Shown in pieces: positions 61,481-64,000 of a DNA stretch of 64,000 bases (positions are counted from its first letter, which is position 1; each line of letters opens with the position of its first letter). This stretch comes from Lachnospiraceae bacterium (lineage in GTDB: Bacteria > Bacillota > Clostridia > Lachnospirales > Lachnospiraceae). Made by a program: the position numbers and the translations under genes. The stretch spans positions 1-64,000 of the forward strand of contig SVDN01000013.1 in NCBI GenBank assembly GCA_015057825.1, in the 5' to 3' direction. The notes beneath the pieces are model-generated. The model made no database searches and was not told the origin of the DNA. It saw only the letters and a program-made list of their open reading frames with translations.

Positions 61481-61579
61481 ATTATCGTTACATTCAAAAC
61501 TAACCGGCTTATTAAGCAGTGTAGCCGAAAACTTATTGATACAATTCTCTGAATACGAAAAAATACTTCCTCTCTCCAT
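61457..61579 (-). CDS. 40-residue ORF in the RiPP operon leader
   Basis: An ORF from ATG 61577-61579 to TAA 61457-61459 encodes MERGSIFSYSENCINKFSAT followed by 20 more residues with one further Cys. A modest SD (AGGGG) lies 10 bases upstream, and a near-consensus promoter about 50 bases upstream. It has no nif11 leader or VAGG site, so it is not a third precursor of the same type. It could be a leader peptide, a signalling peptide or chance. The other bases between 61480 and 61897 hold only the promoter and the etfA terminator. Confidence 0.35.
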   Translation of the reverse strand: MERGSIFSYSENCINKFSATLLNKPVSFECNDNYGMNLFV

Positions 61580-61631
61580 AAATGTTAACCCCTGAAATTA
61601 AACCCCCAAATTTCCAACATTTATCTTAATT

Positions 61632-61660
61632 ATTATATCATATTCAGAATATTCGTGCAA
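61632..61660 (-). promoter_or_regulatory. Promoter of the RiPP operon
   Basis: On the minus strand TTGCAC (61655-61660), 17 bases, then TATAAT (61632-61637). The spacer contains GAATATTC, an eight-base palindrome that could bind a regulator. It points at the 40-codon ORF and the radical SAM gene. Confidence 0.75.
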
Positions 61661-61778
61661 ATGCAACATTATAACCATTAAAGTTACTGTTTATCGTTAT
61701 CTACCCCTTTTACATTAAATGTATTTTAATTTTAACACATTAATAACATGTAAACAAATTTTTTTACAACATAAAAAA

Positions 61779-61805
61779 GGCGACACTTCATCGAGAAGTG
61801 CCGCC
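61779..61805 (-). terminator. Terminator of the bcd-etfBA operon
   Basis: An 11-pair stem with one mismatch (GGCGACACTTC/GAAGTGCCGCC) is followed by TTTTTTATG on the minus strand, about 90 bases after the etfA stop. Confidence 0.88.
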
Positions 61806-61897
61806 TGACTCATTATAGCATTTTTCTTACTAATATTACTCTTATTCGAACTTTGGCTTAATTGGAGCGTTTTTGCCAAAGTAACTTGCAACTATTC

Positions 61898-62959
61898 TTA
61901 TTTGTTTGCAACTGCTTCTTTGATTTTTGCTGTAAGTCCCGGAACAATCTTGTTCAAATCACCTACAATACCGTAATCAGCTACGTCAAAGATTGGAGCG
62001 TCTTCATCTTTGTTGATTGCGATAATAAGGTCTGATTCTTCCATACCCGCAACGTGCTGAATAGCACCTGAGATACCGATTGCAAAGTAAACCTGAGGAC
62101 GAACTGTTTTACCTGTCTGACCAACCTGAAGGTCTTTTGGTTTCCAGCCTGAATCTACAACGGCACGTGAGCAAGATACTGTACCGCCGATTGCATCCGC
62201 AAGATCTTCCAAGATTTTGAAGTTTTCAGGTGAGCCAACACCACGACCGCCCGATACAAGGATTTTTGCATCCATAATATCAACTGTCTGGCTGACAGCC
62301 TTAACAACTTCTTTGATATCAACATATTTGCAGTTTCTTTCAAAGCCCGGATTGAATTCAACAATATTAGCTTCTGCGCCTTTGTTAGGCTCGAGTTTCT
62401 GCATAACACCCGGTCTTACGGTAGCCATCTGAGGACGGTTGTAAGGGCATGCGATAGTAGCGATTGTGTTACCACCGAATGCAGGACGTGTCATGAGTAA
62501 CTGTTTATGGAGCTGCTCTTTACCCGGAGCTGCTACAAGTGGGAAATCACCGATATCAAGTGATGTACAGTCAGCTGTAAGACCTGTCTTAACTCTTGCA
62601 GATACGCAAGGACCAAGGTCACGTCCGATTGCTGTAGCACCAACCAACATGATTTCCGGTTTGAACTCGTTAATAACCGAAGCAAGTGCATGTGTATATG
62701 GTTCGGTCATATATGTTTCAAGTGCAGGATCGTCAACAACGATAATTCTGTCTGCACCATATTCTGCCAAAGGTTTGGCAAGGTCTTTAACATTGTGTCC
62801 GAGAAGTACCGCTGTTACTTCCGTATCCAAATCTTTTGCTAAATCTTTAGCTTTTCCGACTAATTCAAAGGCAATGCTGCCAAGTTTATTATCTACCTGC
62901 TGAGCAAATACAAAGACTCCTTTGTACTGATCTCTTAATGCTTTATCCATTTCTGCCAT
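61898..62959 (-). CDS. etfA: Electron transfer flavoprotein alpha subunit
   Basis: I start at ATG 62957-62959 (MAEMDKALRDQY), giving 353 residues; a TTG at 62981-62983 directly after the etfB stop is an alternative. The C-terminal FAD domain shows VSGGRGVGSPENFKILEDLA and GQTGKTVRPQVYFAIGISGA, then QHVAGMEESDLIIAINKDED. With EtfB it carries electrons for butyryl-CoA dehydrogenase, in Clostridia usually with flavin-based bifurcation to ferredoxin. Confidence 0.96.
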   Translation of the reverse strand: MAEMDKALRDQYKGVFVFAQQVDNKLGSIAFELVGKAKDLAKDLDTEVTAVLLGHNVKDLAKPLAEYGADRIIVVDDPALETYMTEPYTHALASVINEFKPEIMLVGATAIGRDLGPCVSARVKTGLTADCTSLDIGDFPLVAAPGKEQLHKQLLMTRPAFGGNTIATIACPYNRPQMATVRPGVMQKLEPNKGAEANIVEFNPGFERNCKYVDIKEVVKAVSQTVDIMDAKILVSGGRGVGSPENFKILEDLADAIGGTVSCSRAVVDSGWKPKDLQVGQTGKTVRPQVYFAIGISGAIQHVAGMEESDLIIAINKDEDAPIFDVADYGIVGDLNKIVPGLTAKIKEAVANK

Positions 62960-62983
62960 CTTAAATTCACCACTCTTTCCCAA

Positions 62984-63769
62984 TTATATGATATGTTTAG
63001 TTAATAATTTGTCCATGATGTAATCTACACCTTCGTCAGGTGAATCCGGAACGATTTTTTCGCCCGCACCTTTACGAACTTTGTCAGATGCTTTTGCAAT
63101 CTTTGTAGGAGAGCCGCTAAGACCCAAATCGGAGTCATCGATATCTTTAAGGTCTGCTCTGCCCCAAGTTGTAATTTCAGCATTGTAAGCATCAAAGATT
63201 CCACCCGGAGTCATGTAACGTGGTTCGTTTAATTCTGCAAGTGCAGTAATAAGGCAAGGCATCTTTGCTTCGATAATGTGATGTCTGTCTTCATACTGAC
63301 GTTTTACAATAATCTTATCGCCTTCAACTTTAAGGTCTTCAGCATATGAAATTACAGGAATTCCAAGATGTTCGGCAATTTGCGGTCCAACCTGAGCCGT
63401 ATCACCGTCGATAGCTTGACGACCTGTAATAATAAGATCGTAATCAAGGTTTCTTAAAGCACCCGAAATAGTTGTTGATGTTGCCCATGTGTCGGCACCA
63501 CCCAATACTCTGTCAGTTACCAAGATTCCTTTGTCTGCGCCCATTGCCATAGCCTCACGAAGAACTTCTTCGGCTTTTGGAAGACCCATTGTTACTACTG
63601 TAACCTCAGCGCCATACTGGTCTTTAAGTCTTAAGGCTGCTTCCAAACCTGCTTTATCATCAGGGTTCATAATTGTAAGCATTGCGCCTCTATCTAATGT
63701 ACCGTCCGGATTGAACTTAACGCCACCCTTTGTATCCGGTACCTGTTTTACACATACTACTACTTTCAC
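62984..63769 (-). CDS. etfB: Electron transfer flavoprotein beta subunit
   Basis: A 261-residue EtfB with MKVVVCVKQVPDTKGGVKFN at the start and the signature VKRQYEDRHHIIEAKMPCLI near residue 150. GRQAIDGDTAQVGPQIAEHL lies in the nucleotide-binding region. It pairs with EtfA. It lies 12 bases after the acyl-CoA dehydrogenase gene, in the standard bcd-etfB-etfA order of butyrate producers. Confidence 0.97.
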   Translation of the reverse strand: MKVVVCVKQVPDTKGGVKFNPDGTLDRGAMLTIMNPDDKAGLEAALRLKDQYGAEVTVVTMGLPKAEEVLREAMAMGADKGILVTDRVLGGADTWATSTTISGALRNLDYDLIITGRQAIDGDTAQVGPQIAEHLGIPVISYAEDLKVEGDKIIVKRQYEDRHHIIEAKMPCLITALAELNEPRYMTPGGIFDAYNAEITTWGRADLKDIDDSDLGLSGSPTKIAKASDKVRKGAGEKIVPDSPDEGVDYIMDKLLTKHII

Positions 63770-63781
63770 GGTGAGACCTCC

Positions 63782-64000
63782 TTATTTAATGATGTTTGCA
63801 GAAATAACCATACGCTGAACTTCTGAAGTACCTTCGTAGATTTCTGTAATCTTGGCATCTCTCATCATACGTTCAACATCGTATTCTCTGATATAACCGT
63901 AACCACCATGTAACTGTACACATTTTGTTGTAACTTCCATAGCAACTTCAGCTGCGCAAAGTTTAGCCATAGCTGCTTCCAAAGAATAAACTTTCTGTGT
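63782..64000 (-). CDS. bcd: Acyl-CoA dehydrogenase, probably butyryl-CoA dehydrogenase (partial, C-terminus)
   Basis: Only the last 72 codons are in the window; the gene continues past the right edge. The C-terminal signatures [40 protein letters not shown] and ANIIK are those of short-chain acyl-CoA dehydrogenases; the catalytic Glu lies further upstream or in this region depending on subfamily. The downstream etfBA genes make crotonyl-CoA reduction in butyrate formation the likely role. Confidence 0.9.
   Translation of the reverse strand, partial: TQKVYSLEAAMAKLCAAEVAMEVTTKCVQLHGGYGYIREYDVERMMRDAKITEIYEGTSEVQRMVISANIIK

Overview
The window is AT-rich DNA from an anaerobic, Gram-positive, Clostridia-type bacterium, most likely a butyrate-forming, hydrogen-metabolising member of the Lachnospiraceae or a close relative. 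Four things support this: an acyl-CoA dehydrogenase/EtfBA operon, the [FeFe]-hydrogenase maturase HydF, oxygen-independent (cobalt-first) corrin ring genes, and cell-wall sorting signals of the type P-x-T-G-D. Most genes lie on the minus strand. The conspicuous plus-strand block is a seven-gene operon at 9.3-16.2 kb. No tRNA, rRNA, CRISPR array or intact insertion sequence was recognised.

Layout. 1-1.0 kb: 5' part of an iron-sulfur/flavin oxidoreductase, divergent from a LysR regulator. 2.3-9.0 kb: minus-strand run ending in MscS, MATE, AzlCD, a second MATE and SmpB. 9.2-16.2 kb: plus-strand operon combining a TM1266-like small protein, a FecCD permease, an ABC ATPase fused to a second TM1266-like domain, a NifH-like reductase, two NifD/NifK-like subunits and a lipoprotein binding protein. 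It looks like a nitrogenase-like reductase with its own importer and is my first candidate for an undescribed system. 16.2-18.3 kb: a 230-base palindromic element and a sortase-anchored protein. 18.3-22.4 kb: rnr, secG, hydF. 22.5-26.3 kb: a minimal Tad-type pilus locus with four very small membrane or pilin-like proteins. 26.3-33.8 kb: a CapA-like lipoprotein and the glycolytic genes gpmI, tpiA, pgk and gapA, interrupted by another sortase-anchored protein.

33.8-46.3 kb: a membrane protein with a Gln/Asn-rich tail, then a cobalamin-riboswitch operon. The riboswitch is followed by two secreted surface proteins, a BtuFCD-like importer and five corrin-ring enzymes covering exactly the consecutive steps from cobalt-precorrin-2 to cobalt-precorrin-6A. 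46.5-48.9 kb: Rpn-family protein, a broken surface-protein fragment, a ferredoxin/acetyltransferase fusion and a glutaredoxin. 49.0-61.7 kb: a RiPP (nif11/NHLM type) operon with a radical SAM maturase, two Cys-patterned precursors, an exporter, two tandem sensor PP2C phosphatases (one fused to an RsbW-like kinase domain) and a STAS protein. The operon is preceded by a promoter, a 40-codon ORF and a terminator. 61.8-64 kb: etfA, etfB and the 3' end of an acyl-CoA dehydrogenase gene.

Genome architecture. The order gap-pgk-tpi-gpm-secG-rnr-smpB, which is common in Firmicutes, is recognisable but broken by three insertions: a surface protein inside gap-pgk, capA plus the pilus locus plus hydF between gpmI and secG, and the nitrogenase-like operon plus a surface protein between rnr and smpB. 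All identifications come from reading the sequence and from recalled family features; no database search was run.
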